5,859 bases of DNA, taken from DATDMG01 sp036518955 (GTDB lineage: Bacteria > Actinomycetota > Actinomycetes > Actinomycetales > Kineosporiaceae). The position numbers were made by a program, and so were the translations under genes. Within the stretch, counting starts at the first letter, position 1; each line of letters begins with the position of its first letter. Where the stretch lies: assembly GCA_036518955.1 (NCBI GenBank), contig DATDMG010000431.1:1-5859 (forward strand). The letters run 5' to 3'. Under the pieces are notes generated by a model. It did no database searches and was not told the DNA's origin. It saw nothing but the letters and a program-made list of their open reading frames with translations. Below are positions 4,867 through 5,859 of the stretch, piece by piece.

Positions 4867-4895
4867 CTGACAGCAGGGCCCGGGTGGCGTTCAAT
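4867..4895 (+). promoter_or_regulatory. Possible clpX promoter
   Basis: CTGACA (4867-4872) and TTCAAT (4890-4895) are separated by 17 bases and match the sigma-70-type -35 (5 of 6) and -10 (4 of 6) consensus. The predicted start is near 4902, with a leader of about 62 bases to the clpX GTG. With the hairpin after clpP2 this suggests separate or partly independent clpX transcription. TTCAAT does not fit the stricter TANNNT pattern, so confidence is moderate to low. Confidence 0.35.
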
Positions 4896-4963
4896 GGGAG
4901 CGGGGCGGGTGACCGACGCCCGGCGCTCGTGAGCAACCCGGCACCCCGGAGGAAGGACACCTC

Positions 4964-5859
<896 letters not shown>

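Overview
The window is a core chromosomal segment of a high-GC Gram-positive bacterium (Actinomycetota). The evidence is the very high G+C at third codon positions, the dominant GTG start codons, the gene order tig-clpP1-clpP2-clpX with two divergent clpP paralogues, and protein signatures that match actinobacterial (mycobacterial/streptomycete-type) ClpP1, ClpP2 and ClpX closely. A Frankia- or Streptomyces-like actinomycete is plausible, but the genus cannot be fixed from the sequence alone.

Layout. Bases 1-473 carry no gene I can support. They hold a perfect 14-bp stem-loop (224-255), a tandem 12-bp repeat joined to a palindrome (324-350) and a near-perfect 18-bp palindrome (427-444). Two divergent tRNA genes follow: tRNA-Gly(UCC) on the minus strand (474-547, CCA encoded) and tRNA-Pro(UGG) on the plus strand (686-759, CCA not encoded). 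Just 48 bases after tRNA-Pro is a 206-aa gene for a conserved actinobacterial protein of unknown function, resembling the DUF6584 family. It has an N-terminal TPR-like helical part, an acidic linker and one C-terminal membrane segment. Its ribosome binding site lies inside a possible hairpin.

The protein-quality-control block begins at 1638 with tig (trigger factor, 481 aa). A 296-base gap follows with two GC-rich stem-loops, a ClgR-like operator and a probable -10 box. Then come clpP1 (220 aa), clpP2 (227 aa, 78 bases later) and, after a 159-base gap with its own stem-loop and promoter-like hexamers, the first 298 codons of clpX, which runs off the right edge.

Functionally, trigger factor binds nascent chains at the ribosome exit tunnel. 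ClpP1 and ClpP2 form the mixed two-ring serine protease typical of actinobacteria, and ClpX is the AAA+ unfoldase that feeds it. The spacing suggests a separate promoter for tig, a regulated clpP1P2 operon and a partly independent clpX promoter. I see no mobile element, CRISPR array, integrase or novel system. The most interesting items are regulatory: the ClgR-like site upstream of clpP1, the ribosome-binding-site-occluding fold after tRNA-Pro, and the unexplained repeat structure in the first 450 bases.
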